A stretch of 64,000 nucleotides of DNA, taken from positions 1-64,000 of the forward strand of contig CAZEUG010000007.1 in NCBI GenBank assembly GCA_964515055.1, in the 5' to 3' direction. Under the pieces are notes generated by a model. It was not told where the DNA came from and did no database searches. It saw only the letters and a list, made by a program, of their open reading frames with translations. Shown here piece after piece: positions 17,805-26,300 of the stretch. Source of the DNA: QAMX01 sp964515055. Its GTDB lineage: Bacteria > Bacillota > Clostridia > Oscillospirales > QAMX01. The position numbers were made by a program, and so were the translations under genes. How positions within the stretch are numbered: position 1 is the first letter of the stretch; every line of letters starts with the position of its first letter.

Positions 17805-18695
17805 TTATTGTAAGAGACCCGTTCTGCGCAGTGTCTGCTCAAGCAACGCCTTGTTGGCGGCACCCATTTCACACAGCGGCAGACGCATGGAGGAAGAACA
17901 GAGCCCCATCATGCCCATTGCGGTTTTGACCGGAATCGGGTTGACTTCCAGGAAGAGATTGTGCATCAGATCGTAATTCTCGATCTGGAGGTCTTTGGCG
18001 GTCTGATAGTCGCCACGAAAGAAGCTCTGGCAAAGATTTGACATAAGCCGGGGTGCCACGTTGGAAACGACCGAGATGACACCCTTTCCGCCGAGCGCCA
18101 GAATCGGGACGACCTGATCATCATTGCCGCTCCAGATATTCAGCTCATCGCCGCAGAGATGACGGGTATGAGCAATCAGAGAAAAGTCCCCTGACGCTTC
18201 CTTGACGCCGTTGATCATCGGGTGCTTGGAGAGCTCATAATACGTGTCTGCGTGGATGGATAATCCGGTACGGGAAGGAACATTGTAGAGGATCATCGGG
18301 ACGTGGACGCGATCTGCCAGATATGTGAAGTGGCGAATGAGACCGGCCTGTGTGGTTTTGTTATAATACGGAGTGACCTGAAGAAGTGCATCTGCGCCGA
18401 CATCTTCAGCAAACAGCGAGAGCTGCAGCGAATAAGCCGTATCGTTGGAGCCGGTACCGGCAATGACCGGGATTCGACCATTCACAACCTTGACGCAGAA
18501 GCGGATGCATTCTTTGTGTTCTTCGTCTGTTAAGGCAGCAGCCTCACCGGTTGTTCCGCAAATCGTAATACAATTGGTGCCACCGGCGATTTGCAGCTCG
18601 ATCAATTCCTCGAGCTTGGCATAATCGACCGAATAGTCATCGCGAAAAGGCGTTACAAGAGCAACACTGGCTCCGGTAAATACTGGCTTTTTCAT
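17805..18695 (-). CDS. dapA: 4-hydroxy-tetrahydrodipicolinate synthase
   Basis: DapA of 296 residues condenses pyruvate with aspartate semialdehyde, the first step specific to lysine/diaminopimelate. TIM-barrel landmarks are ICGTTGEAAAL (near 45), the catalytic tyrosine in MILYNVPSRTG (near 136) and the Schiff-base lysine in GVKEASGDF (near 163). Start ATG 18695 is close behind AGGTGA. A stronger GGAGG lies on the far side of a 20-nt perfect hairpin (see that entry). It follows asd by 87 nt in the same orientation and is probably co-transcribed. Confidence 0.97.
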   Translation of the reverse strand: MKKPVFTGASVALVTPFRDDYSVDYAKLEELIELQIAGGTNCITICGTTGEAAALTDEEHKECIRFCVKVVNGRIPVIAGTGSNDTAYSLQLSLFAEDVGADALLQVTPYYNKTTQAGLIRHFTYLADRVHVPMILYNVPSRTGLSIHADTYYELSKHPMINGVKEASGDFSLIAHTRHLCGDELNIWSGNDDQVVPILALGGKGVISVVSNVAPRLMSNLCQSFFRGDYQTAKDLQIENYDLMHNLFLEVNPIPVKTAMGMMGLCSSSMRLPLCEMGAANKALLEQTLRRTGLLQ

Positions 18696-18705
18696 ATTAT
18701 CACCT

Positions 18706-18731
18706 GTTTATCCTTTTGGATAAACCTCCTT
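18706..18731 (-). promoter_or_regulatory. Hairpin separating a strong SD from the dapA start
   Basis: On the minus strand GGAGG-type sequence (18726-18731) is followed by a perfect 8-bp hairpin, GTTTATCC-AAAA-GGATAAAC (18706-18725). Then come AGGTGA and the dapA ATG at 18695. If the hairpin forms, GGAGG is about 10 nt from the start; if not, it is 30 nt away. Confidence 0.65.
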
Positions 18732-18782
18732 TTTTAAGAATAACAGGACTTATCCCCTGCTGCTGAGAAACGGTTTGGATGC

Positions 18783-19877
18783 TTATTGGGCGGCTCTCTT
18801 GACGACGTAGCCCTTTGCGCAAAGCAATTCGGCCATCAGGACACCGCCGCCGGCTGCACCGCGGAGTGTATTATGAGAAAGACAGACAAACTTGATGGTG
18901 TACTGCGAGTCTTCGCGCAGACGACCAATGGAGACGGCCATACCGTTTTCGAGCATACGATCCAAACCGGTCTGCGGTCTGTTGTCTTCTTCGAAATAGT
19001 GGAGGAACTGTTTCGGTGCGCTGGGCAGATTCAGGCGCTGTGCTTCGCCCTGGTAGGAACACCAGCGGGCTTTGATGGCATCCAGGCCGGGGTTGTTCTG
19101 CAGCTTGACAAAAACCGCAGCCAAATGGCCGTCGCTGACCGGAACGCGAATGCACTGTGTGGTGATCGGAACACGATTGGAGGGAACGATCACGCCGTTT
19201 TCAATGGTTCCCCAGATCTTCCCCGGTTCTTTCTCACTTTTTTCCTCTTCGCCGCCGATAAAGGGAATCACGTTATCGACCATTTCGGGCCATGTATTGA
19301 AATTCTTTCCGGCACCGGAAATTGCCTGATAGGTGCAGGCCAGAGCGCGTTCAACGCCCAGATCCAGCAGCGGATGAATGGCAGGTACATAGCTCTGCAG
19401 GGAGCAATTCGATTTGACAGCAATGAAGCCGGTGGAGGTTCCCAGCCGTTTCCTCTGCGCATGAATAATCTCAGCGTGTTCAGCGTTGATTTCGGGAACA
19501 ATCATCGGGACATCCGGCGTGAAACGGTTGGCCGAGTTGTTGGACATAACCGGGCAGCCGAGCCTGGCATACGCTTCTTCCAGTGCTTTGATTTCGTCCT
19601 TCTTCATATCGACGGCGCAGAAGACAAAATCAACGGAGGATGCGATTTCCTCCATATCGGCGATGGCGTCCCGAACGATAATATTCGCGAACGCCTCGGG
19701 CATGGGTGTATTCAGCAGCCAGCGTTTACCGGCGGCTTCGCGATAGGTTTTCCCTGCGGAACGCGCACTTGCAGCCAGCGTGGTCACTTCAAACCACGGA
19801 TGTCCGTCCAACAGTGTTGCAAAGCGCTGACCGACCATTCCGGTTGCACCGATAATACCAACTTTGTATTTGTCCAT
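18783..19877 (-). CDS. asd: Aspartate-semialdehyde dehydrogenase (archaeal/fungal-type)
   Basis: Asd of 364 residues reduces aspartyl phosphate to aspartate semialdehyde, the branch-point substrate for dapA. The NADP-binding loop GATGMVGQRF lies near residue 10, and the active-site cysteine is in VKSNCSLQSY. The long EEEKSEKEPGKIWG region and the length match the archaeal/yeast subclass rather than the shorter enterobacterial one. AAGGGATG precedes ATG 19877. The roughly 205-nt leader from a consensus promoter contains a small hairpin just before the ribosome site. Confidence 0.96.
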   Translation of the reverse strand: MDKYKVGIIGATGMVGQRFATLLDGHPWFEVTTLAASARSAGKTYREAAGKRWLLNTPMPEAFANIIVRDAIADMEEIASSVDFVFCAVDMKKDEIKALEEAYARLGCPVMSNNSANRFTPDVPMIVPEINAEHAEIIHAQRKRLGTSTGFIAVKSNCSLQSYVPAIHPLLDLGVERALACTYQAISGAGKNFNTWPEMVDNVIPFIGGEEEKSEKEPGKIWGTIENGVIVPSNRVPITTQCIRVPVSDGHLAAVFVKLQNNPGLDAIKARWCSYQGEAQRLNLPSAPKQFLHYFEEDNRPQTGLDRMLENGMAVSIGRLREDSQYTIKFVCLSHNTLRGAAGGGVLMAELLCAKGYVVKRAAQ

Positions 19878-19897
19878 TCAAAAAACATCCCTTCGTT

Positions 19898-19915
19898 GCC
19901 GGTGTTTTCACCGGC
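19898..19915 (-). other. Short hairpin in the asd leader
   Basis: A perfect 7-bp stem, GCCGGTG/CACCGGC, with a 4-nt loop lies immediately upstream of the asd ribosome site. No T-box or lysine-riboswitch core motif was recognised around it. Confidence 0.5.
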
Positions 19916-20003
19916 AGATGATCTGATTCGGATTCGAGCTGATCAAAACAGCTTTCCTCTGTACTCTGTCAAATGTAAAATCTCAGGAAACGGTTTTTCT
20001 GCC

Positions 20004-20032
20004 TTGAAATGCTGCTGAATATCGTGTATAAT
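20004..20032 (+). promoter_or_regulatory. Predicted promoter of the SpoIID-family gene
   Basis: TTGAAA (20004-20009) and TATAAT (20027-20032) are 17 nt apart. Transcription would start near 20040, giving a leader of about 140 nt. It faces into, and overlaps the transcript of, the asd promoter. Confidence 0.7.
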
Positions 20033-20090
20033 ATAGATTGATTCGCAGGGGATTCGACAGAATCTGCCGTTGCTTTCCAGATTACTTTAT

Positions 20091-20119
20091 ATTATAACAA
20101 ACTGCTTTTCTACTGTCAA
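20091..20119 (-). promoter_or_regulatory. Consensus promoter of asd-dapA-dapB
   Basis: On the minus strand, TTGACA (20114-20119) and TATAAT (20091-20096) are exactly 17 nt apart. The start would be near 20084. Confidence 0.9.
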
Positions 20120-20182
20120 CCGCTGTCCTTCGGAACAGCCGAAAAAAATCGCGATTGACTGCATTTTTACGGAGGTACTATC

Positions 20183-21889
20183 GTGACGAGACATCACAAA
20201 ACGTACAGGGTATCCGCTTTTCTGCTGATGCTGGTCTGTCTCTGCGTGCTGGCACCCGCCGTCATGGCGGATCCGGCAGACGAAACGGATTATTCAGCAT
20301 ATATGGTTCGAACCGGCCTGTCATATGGCTCCAGCTCCCTGACCACAGCCAACTTCCAGGTGGCATCCGGCACCGGGACGGGCTTTGATGCCGGTTATTT
20401 TGGGGATGATCGGCAATTTGTCCCGCTCTATACGATTGCCGGCGAAACGGAAATCACAGTGATCAGGAGCCGGAACTATAGCCTGGTTTCCGCTTCCTAT
20501 GTGTCAGAAGGCTCAGATACGACAAATGTCGTGGGTGGATATCATATTGAGCTGGGTGTTTCTTTTGACGATCAGTCGGCACTGGATCGTGCCGTATCGG
20601 ATGTTTATGCGGCAACCAACTACTTTTCCTATCCTGCGTATACTGCCAATGGTTATCGCGTCCGAATCGGCCGGTATCTCTCGGAATCGAGCGCCGCTGA
20701 GGATTTGTCTGTGATTGCTGAGCGCCTTGCAGCGCTGTATCCGGATGCACAGCTGAAAATCGTGGGGATGGGAACGAACGGTTACACGGTTTTGCGAACC
20801 GGCACCCGACATATTCTCTATGAGTTTGACGGCGCATCCAGGCAACTCGGCATTCAGGCTATCGGCGGAGACCATCCGGAGACATGGCATAAGGGCTACA
20901 AATACTACGGCGGATTTGATTTTGGCAACACCAGTGCGACGTCCATGGCCGTGATCAGTGTGGCAACGCTGACAGATTATGTCAAGGGCGTCACGCCGTA
21001 CGAATTGAATACCAACTGGCCGGAGGAATCCCTGAAGGCTCATGCGCTGTGCGCGCAGACGTTTGCCATCACCAATCGAAACCGCCACGCAAGCTATGGC
21101 TTTGATGTCTGTACGGGACAGCACTGCCAGGTTTATCGGGGTACCACTTCCCTGACACAGAAAATCAGTCAATGCGTCGATGCGGTGTCCGGGCAGATTA
21201 TTACATACAACGGCAAACCGATTGATGCGGTCTACCATTCCTCTAATGGCGGCTGGACCGAAAATTCCGAGAACGTCTGGGTCGCACAGGTACCCTATCT
21301 GAGAAGCGTGCCGGATACTTTTGAAACGCTGTCGTATGAAAATAACGGCTTGTGGGAAACCAGCATTACAAGCGCACAACTGACAGCCAAGCTCAACGCC
21401 AATGGCTATGCAATCGGCAAGGTTACCAGCGTCTCGATTGCAAGATTAACGGAGGCCGGAAGCGTATACAGTCTGGCCATTTCGGACGGCACCAAAACGG
21501 TGACGCTCAGTAAGGAAAATATGCGGATGGTGCTCGGCACATCTGTCCTGTTGAGCCAGAATTTCCGTGTGGTCAACGACGGGAAGATCTACCTGAATCA
21601 GGGCGATGCAACGCTTTCTGACCTGTACGGATGCAGTGTGATCAACGGCAATGGCCAGATAACCACGCTTTCTTCCTCGGCACCGACTGTTCTGACCGGC
21701 AGCGGTACGGAAACGCTGACGCCTGAAAACACGGACTCCTCGGTGTTCTATTTTTCCGGAAAAGGATGGGGACACAGTCTTGGACTGAGCCAGATCGGCT
21801 CCAGAGGAATGTCGTGGCAGGGCTGGACATACGACCAGATTATTCACTATTACTACACCGGCGTTCGCATTACCGGCCTGGATGACTGA
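20183..21889 (+). CDS. Exported SpoIID/LytB-domain protein with SPOR-like segment
   Basis: A 568-residue secreted protein. A signal peptide occupies about residues 10-30. Residues 120-190 contain a SPOR-like repeat (GYRVRIGRYLSESSAAEDL), a fold that binds denuded glycan strands. The SpoIID domain begins near 250: YVKGVTPYELNTNWPEESLK holds the presumed catalytic Glu of lytic transglycosylases. It ends with the signature GKGWGHSLGLSQIGSRGM, near 530. SpoIID trims peptidoglycan during engulfment; this protein is longer than the Bacillus enzyme (about 340), so a vegetative wall role is also possible. Start is GTG 20183, with GGAGG 7 nt upstream. It carries a predicted sigma-A rather than a sporulation promoter. 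Confidence 0.9.
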   Translation: MTRHHKTYRVSAFLLMLVCLCVLAPAVMADPADETDYSAYMVRTGLSYGSSSLTTANFQVASGTGTGFDAGYFGDDRQFVPLYTIAGETEITVIRSRNYSLVSASYVSEGSDTTNVVGGYHIELGVSFDDQSALDRAVSDVYAATNYFSYPAYTANGYRVRIGRYLSESSAAEDLSVIAERLAALYPDAQLKIVGMGTNGYTVLRTGTRHILYEFDGASRQLGIQAIGGDHPETWHKGYKYYGGFDFGNTSATSMAVISVATLTDYVKGVTPYELNTNWPEESLKAHALCAQTFAITNRNRHASYGFDVCTGQHCQVYRGTTSLTQKISQCVDAVSGQIITYNGKPIDAVYHSSNGGWTENSENVWVAQVPYLRSVPDTFETLSYENNGLWETSITSAQLTAKLNANGYAIGKVTSVSIARLTEAGSVYSLAISDGTKTVTLSKENMRMVLGTSVLLSQNFRVVNDGKIYLNQGDATLSDLYGCSVINGNGQITTLSSSAPTVLTGSGTETLTPENTDSSVFYFSGKGWGHSLGLSQIGSRGMSWQGWTYDQIIHYYYTGVRITGLDD

Positions 21890-21985
21890 CCCGGCGGAAT
21901 CGAACCTGTAAAATATCGGACAGATGCATTCCATCCCGGCTATTGCTATGGTATGCATCCCGAAAAAGAAATGAGATTCATTGGA

Positions 21986-23005
21986 ATGAAAACAACCGAT
22001 TTTTTTTATGATCTTCCGCAGGAACTGATTGCGCAGACGCCTTGCGCCAATCGGGACGGTTCCAGAATGCTGCACCTCCCCCTCAACGGAGATTCAATTC
22101 AACATACCATGTTCCGAAACCTCCCGGAATTTCTGAATCCGGGAGATTGTCTGGTCATGAATGATTCGCGTGTCATGCCGGCCAGACTGCTCGGCACGCG
22201 CCCCGGTGGCGGTGCAGCGGAATTGCTCCTGTTAAAACCTCTGGGCGGAGATGACTGGGAGGTTCTGGCACGTCCGGGACGAAAGCTGATGCCCGGCGCG
22301 ATCGTTTCCTTTGGTGAGGCCATGTCGGCAGAAATCTGCTCCGTCGGGGAAAATGGTTTGCGCCATGTCCGGTTCCGTTATTCCGGCGACTGGAATCTTT
22401 TGCTGGAGGAATTGGGACGAACGCCGTTGCCGCCGTATATCAAGCAGGAGTTGTCTGACCGCGAGCGATATCAGACGGTCTACTCAAAACACATGGGCTC
22501 AGCGGCCGCACCGACAGCGGGACTTCATTTCACGGAAGCCATGCTGGATACGCTGCGAGCAAAAGGGGTTCACACGGAATTTGTGACGCTGCACGTGGGT
22601 CTGGGCACATTCCGGCCGGTTCAGGAAGAAACGATTGAAGCGCACAAAATGCATACGGAAACATTCTCCATTTCTGCCGAAACGGCGCAGCGCATCAATG
22701 ATGCCAAGGCGGCCGGAGGTCGTATAATTGCGATTGGTACCACTTCCTGTCGCGTGCTGGAGTCTGTTGCGGATGAACAGGGACGGCTCCGCGAAATGCA
22801 TGGCGAGACTGATATTTTCATTTATCCGGGATACCGTTTCAAAATTCTCGATGGACTGTTTACCAACTTCCATTTACCGGAAAGCACGCTGCTAATGCTG
22901 GTGTCGGCACTGGCCGGCCGTGAACGGATTTTGAGTGCCTATCAGGAAGCGGTGCGCGAACGGTATCGGTTTTTCAGCTTTGGCGACGCGATGCTGATTC
23001 TGTAG
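21986..23005 (+). CDS. queA: S-adenosylmethionine:tRNA ribosyltransferase-isomerase
   Basis: QueA of about 339 residues transfers the ribosyl part of SAM to preQ1 in tRNA, giving epoxyqueuosine. Family landmarks are the start MKTTDFFYDLPQELIAQTP, MNDSRVMPARLLG, APTAGLHFT (near 185), LHVGLGTFRPV (near 215) and FHLPESTLLMLVSA near the end. In-frame ATGs exist at 21953 and 21971. The family-typical beginning favours 21986, but no ribosome site is decisive. The usual partner tgt is not in the window. It is 96 nt after the SpoIID-family gene and ends at a strong terminator. Confidence 0.95.
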   Translation: MKTTDFFYDLPQELIAQTPCANRDGSRMLHLPLNGDSIQHTMFRNLPEFLNPGDCLVMNDSRVMPARLLGTRPGGGAAELLLLKPLGGDDWEVLARPGRKLMPGAIVSFGEAMSAEICSVGENGLRHVRFRYSGDWNLLLEELGRTPLPPYIKQELSDRERYQTVYSKHMGSAAAPTAGLHFTEAMLDTLRAKGVHTEFVTLHVGLGTFRPVQEETIEAHKMHTETFSISAETAQRINDAKAAGGRIIAIGTTSCRVLESVADEQGRLREMHGETDIFIYPGYRFKILDGLFTNFHLPESTLLMLVSALAGRERILSAYQEAVRERYRFFSFGDAMLIL

Positions 23006-23075
23006 CACAGCTGTATCCCTGGTTTGGAACCAGTCGGATGAAAGCAGAAGCGATCAGAAGGCAGATGTGATGAAA

Positions 23076-23107
23076 GAAAGACGGCAACCATACGGTTGCC
23101 GTCTTTC
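23076..23107 (+). terminator. Intrinsic terminator after queA
   Basis: A 14-bp perfect stem joins 23076-23089 and 23094-23107 with loop ATAC, followed by TTTG. Confidence 0.85.
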
Positions 23108-23299
23108 TTTGTGTCGTTCAGCGGAAATCTGGAAACCAGCCTCACAAAATGCAGACTTTGAAATGGCTCATTCTGATCAGCTTTCCAATGGGATTGTCTG
23201 CAGCGCTGATGCTCCCTGTCTGCCTGAAACATTGAGGTTTGGACGCACCTGAGCTTTTGTCAAAAAAGAGTTGCCTGCAGGAATAAAAAGGAACGCAAA
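23108..23299. other. Intergenic stretch between two terminators
   Basis: The sequence between the queA and nifJ terminators holds no recognised gene. The only coding possibility is a 28-codon hydrophobic frame at 23149-23235 (+). It begins MQTLKWLILISF and ends at TGA, without a convincing ribosome site or promoter. Confidence 0.5.
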
Positions 23300-23301
23300 A
23301 A

Positions 23302-23338
23302 TCGTCGCCAGTCGGGATATACACCCGGCTGGCGACGA
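23302..23338 (-). terminator. Intrinsic terminator after nifJ
   Basis: A 15-bp stem joins 23302-23316 and 23324-23338. On the minus strand a TTTTT run follows. Confidence 0.9.
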
Positions 23339-23373
23339 CGAAATAATTGGCGTTCAAAAAACGGAAGAAAGAA

Positions 23374-26300
23374 TTATTCCTCGTAGAATTCGACTTTCTT
23401 CTTCAGCAGATCGTACTTCTTCTTCGCGTTATTCGCTGCTTTTTCGAACAGCTCGGTAGCGCGCTCCGGCGACTGCTGCATCAGGCGGCTGTAGCGGGCT
23501 TCACCCTTGATGAAGTCGATATAATCCGCGGTCGGCTCTTTGGAGTCGAGGGAGAACGGATTCTTCCCTTCCTTCTTGAGCGACGGGTTGAAGCGGAAGA
23601 GCTGCCAGTAGCCAGCTTCGACCGCACGTTTCATTTCGGACTGGCAATTGGTCATGCCGCCCTTGATGCTGTGCATTTCGCACGGTGCATAGCCGATGAT
23701 GATGGACGGACCCGGATAGGCCTCTGCTTCCGCAATGGCTTTGATGGTCTGGTTCATATCGGCGCCCATAGCGATCTGAGCGACGTAGACGTAACCATAG
23801 CTCATGGCAATTGCCGCAAGATCCTTCTTGCCGATGGCCTTACCGGCTGCAGCGAACTGTGCGACCTGGCCAATCTGCGAAGCCTTGGAGGCCTGACCGC
23901 CGGTGTTGGAGTAAACCTCGGTATCGAAGACCATGATGTTGACATCTTCACCGGATGCAATGACATGATCCAGACCGCCGAAGCCGATATCGTATGCCCA
24001 ACCGTCGCCGCCGAAAATCCAGATCGATTTCTTGGCGAGGTAATCCTTTTCGGCCAGAATCTCTCGTGCAAGCGTGCAGGCATCGCACTTGCAGATTTTG
24101 CCGTTGGCCAGCCACTCAGCTTCATACGGGGTGCCGGAAAGATCGATGGCGTCTTCCAGAGCGGCGATGTATGCTTCTGTGGCAGCTGTGTTGGCCTTGC
24201 CGTCGTTGTACGTATCGAGCCATGCCTGTGCGGCGGCTTTCAAATCTGCTGCTGCATATTCAACAGCGAGCAGAGCTTCGGTCTTGCCCTTGAGCTTTTC
24301 GCGAAGCGTCTTCTGGCCGAGGTACATACCGAGACCGTGCTCTGCGTTGTCTTCGAACAGAGAGTTCGCCCATGCAGGACCCTTCTTGCTGTCGCGGTTC
24401 ACCGTGTACGGTGTGGCCGGTGCGGAGCCGCCCCAGATCGAGGAACAACCGGTGGCGTTGGAAATATACATCCGTTCACCGAAGAGCTGTGTGATCAGAC
24501 GGGCATAGGAGGTTTCTGCACAACCTGCGCAGGAGCCGGAGAACTCAAGCAGCGGCTGATTGAACTGGCTACCCTTGATGGTCTGCTCTGCGAACGGGAG
24601 ATCCTTCTTGGAAACCTTGGCAACCGCGTAATCGAACGAGGCCTGTTCTGCGGCCTGGCTCTCCTGCGGAACCATTTTCAGAGCCTTTGTCTTGGCCGGG
24701 CAGACATTGACGCAGAGGCCGCAGCCCATGCAGTCCAGCGGGCTGATTGCAATGGCGAACTGATAGTTCTCACAGCCCTTGCCGGTCATTTTCTTCATCT
24801 TCATGCCTTCCGGTGCAGCGGCAACTTCGTCAGCGTTCAGAGCGTAAGGACGCAGCGTTGCGTGCGGGCAGACATAGGAGCACTGGTTGCATTGAATGCA
24901 GTTTTCCGGCAGCCATTCCGGGACATCCACGGCTACGCCGCGTTTTTCGTAGGCAGCAGCGCCCTGCGGGAAGGTGCCGTCCACATAGTCTTCGAAGGCA
25001 GAAACCGGCAGAGAATCGCCGTCCATTTTGGAAACCGGAATCACGATATCCTTGACAAACTTGACCAGTTCCGGACGATCACCCTTGACATTGATCGGAG
25101 CGGTATTGTCCTCGGCGGTTTTCCAGGATTCCGGAACGTCAATCTTCACGATGGCGTCACGGCCTGCATCGATGGCCTTGTAGTTCATTTCAACAATGGC
25201 TTCGCCCTTCTTCAGGTAGGACTTCTTTGCCATATATTTCATGTATTCGATGGCCTCATCGATCGGCATGATATCAGCGAGTGCGAAGAATGCAGACTGG
25301 AGCGTCGTATTCGTGCGCTTGCCCATACCGATTTCGCGGGCTTTGTCAATGGCGTTGATGGTGTAGAATTTGATATCATTCTGCGCGATATAACGCTTGA
25401 CGTTTGCCGGCAGATGCTTTTCAAGCTCTTCCATATTCCACTGGCAGTTCAGCAGGAACGTGCCGCCCGGTTTGATTTCGTCAACAATGCGATAGCCCTT
25501 CAGCATATAGGAAGGAACGTGGCACGCGACGAAGTCGGCCTTGGTGATGTAATACGGAGATTTGATCGGCTGATCACCGAAGCGCAGATGCGAGATCGTG
25601 ATACCGCCGGTTTTCTTGGAGTCATACTGGAAGTAAGCCTGGATGAATTTATCGGTATGGTCACCAATGATTTTGATCGAGTTCTTGTTGGCACCAACCG
25701 TACCGTCGCCGCCGAGACCCCAGAATTTGCAGCTGATGGTTCCCTTGGGTGCGGTATCCGGTGCGGGTTTTTCTTCCAGAGACAGGCCGGTGACATCGTC
25801 AACGATACCAAGCGTGAAGCGGTTCTTAGGTTCTGCTGCTTTCAGGTTTTCGTAGACAGCAAAGACGCTGGACGGCGGCGTATCCTTGGAGCCCAGACCG
25901 TAACGGCCGCCCACGACTTTGATATCATTGATACCATGTGTGGCCAGTGCGGTCACGACGTCGAGATAGAGCGGTTCGCCCAGAGAACCCGGTTCCTTGG
26001 TGCGATCCAGAACCGCGATTTTCTTTGCGGTGGACGGGATGGCTGCGATCAGCTTTTCGGCGCTGAACGGACGGTACAGGCGAACCTTGATCAGGCCGAC
26101 CTTTTCACCGGCGGCGCACATATAGTCAATGACTTCTTCTGCGACATCGCAGATCGAGCCCATTGCGATGATGACGCGGTCTGCATCCGGGGCACCGTAG
26201 TAGTTGAAGAGCTGGTAGTCAGTGCCAAGCTTGGCGTTGACCTGTGCCATGTAATCTTCCACGATGGCCGGCAGAGCATCATAATACTTGTTGCAGGCTT

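Noticed and set aside
18786..20018. Open plus-strand frame opposite asd
   Set aside because: A shadow of asd. It also runs across the asd leader and promoter.
19878..20084. Lysine riboswitch or T-box in the asd leader
   Set aside because: The length would fit, but neither the T-box core sequence nor lysine-aptamer conserved segments could be found; only a small hairpin is present.
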